A stretch of DNA of 64,000 bases from Knufia peltigerae (Eukaryota; Ascomycota; Eurotiomycetes; Chaetothyriales; Trichomeriaceae), in NCBI GenBank assembly GCA_030247855.1, contig JAPDRN010000010.1, forward strand, positions 186,001 through 250,000, in the 5' to 3' direction. Made by a program: the position numbers and the translations under genes. Positions within the stretch are counted from its first letter, which is position 1; each line of letters begins with the position of its first letter. Below, piece by piece: positions 63,969 to 64,000 of this stretch. The notes below the pieces were generated by a model. That model saw only the letters and a program-made list of their open reading frames with translations. It ran no database searches and was not told the origin of the DNA.

Positions 63969-64000
63969 CGTGTCTTGCTAGAACTGCAAATCAAGACGCT

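Overview
The window is nuclear DNA of a filamentous ascomycete (Pezizomycotina). Genes are split by short GT-AG introns (46 to 155 nt in the models below). Orthologues typical of that group are present (ATG29, MMM1, BRE1, TFIIIB B'', SNF1 beta, KAE1, COQ8), and two regulators carry fungal Zn2Cys6 DNA-binding domains. The style of the COQ8, TFIIIB B'' and regulator genes would suit a eurotiomycete (for example Chaetothyriales), but that is an impression and not proof. All exon maps were read by eye from splice sites and reading-frame continuity.

Layout. 1-10.3 kb: a partial GH16 glucanase, two lineage-type hypothetical genes, ATG29, HEM13 and ATG8. 10.3-13.0 kb: a gene-free interval rich in GGTA and TACGGAGTA motifs. 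13.0-17.4 kb: a regulator-like protein without a zinc cluster and a beta-lactamase-fold hydrolase. 18.7-25.9 kb: three co-directional genes, namely a monocarboxylate-type MFS transporter, a Zn2Cys6 regulator resembling Dal81/TamA, and a 726-residue fusion of an isochorismatase-like (biuret-hydrolase-like) domain to an allophanate-hydrolase-type amidase. 26.4-34.3 kb: an Arg/Asp/Tyr-rich protein, MMM1, a decayed regulator pseudogene and acireductone dioxygenase. 35.1-47.1 kb: an accessory block of enzymes and regulators (MDR reductase, regulator, Ayg1-like alpha/beta hydrolase, cupin, acetate-type transporter, Zn2Cys6 regulator, SDR) with no polyketide or peptide synthase. 48.3-64 kb: a dense housekeeping stretch: an unusual SDR, BRE1, BDP1, UreF, COQ8, a small membrane protein, SNF1 beta and KAE1.

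How the genes work together. ATG29 (autophagy initiation) and ATG8 (phagophore lipid conjugation) lie about 2.8 kb apart, separated by HEM13 and one doubtful small ORF. The 18.7-25.9 kb group reads as a nitrogen-scavenging module: the fusion enzyme could take biuret through allophanate to ammonia and CO2, next to a regulator of the type that in yeast responds to allophanate. The 35-47 kb block reads as a small catabolic or tailoring cluster with its own regulators and a carboxylate transporter.

Strongest candidates for a second look: the biuret/allophanate fusion and its neighbours, the core-less accessory block, the frameshifted regulator pseudogene at 31.8-32.8 kb, and the 9-mer TACGGAGTA, which occurs at least six times and only between genes.
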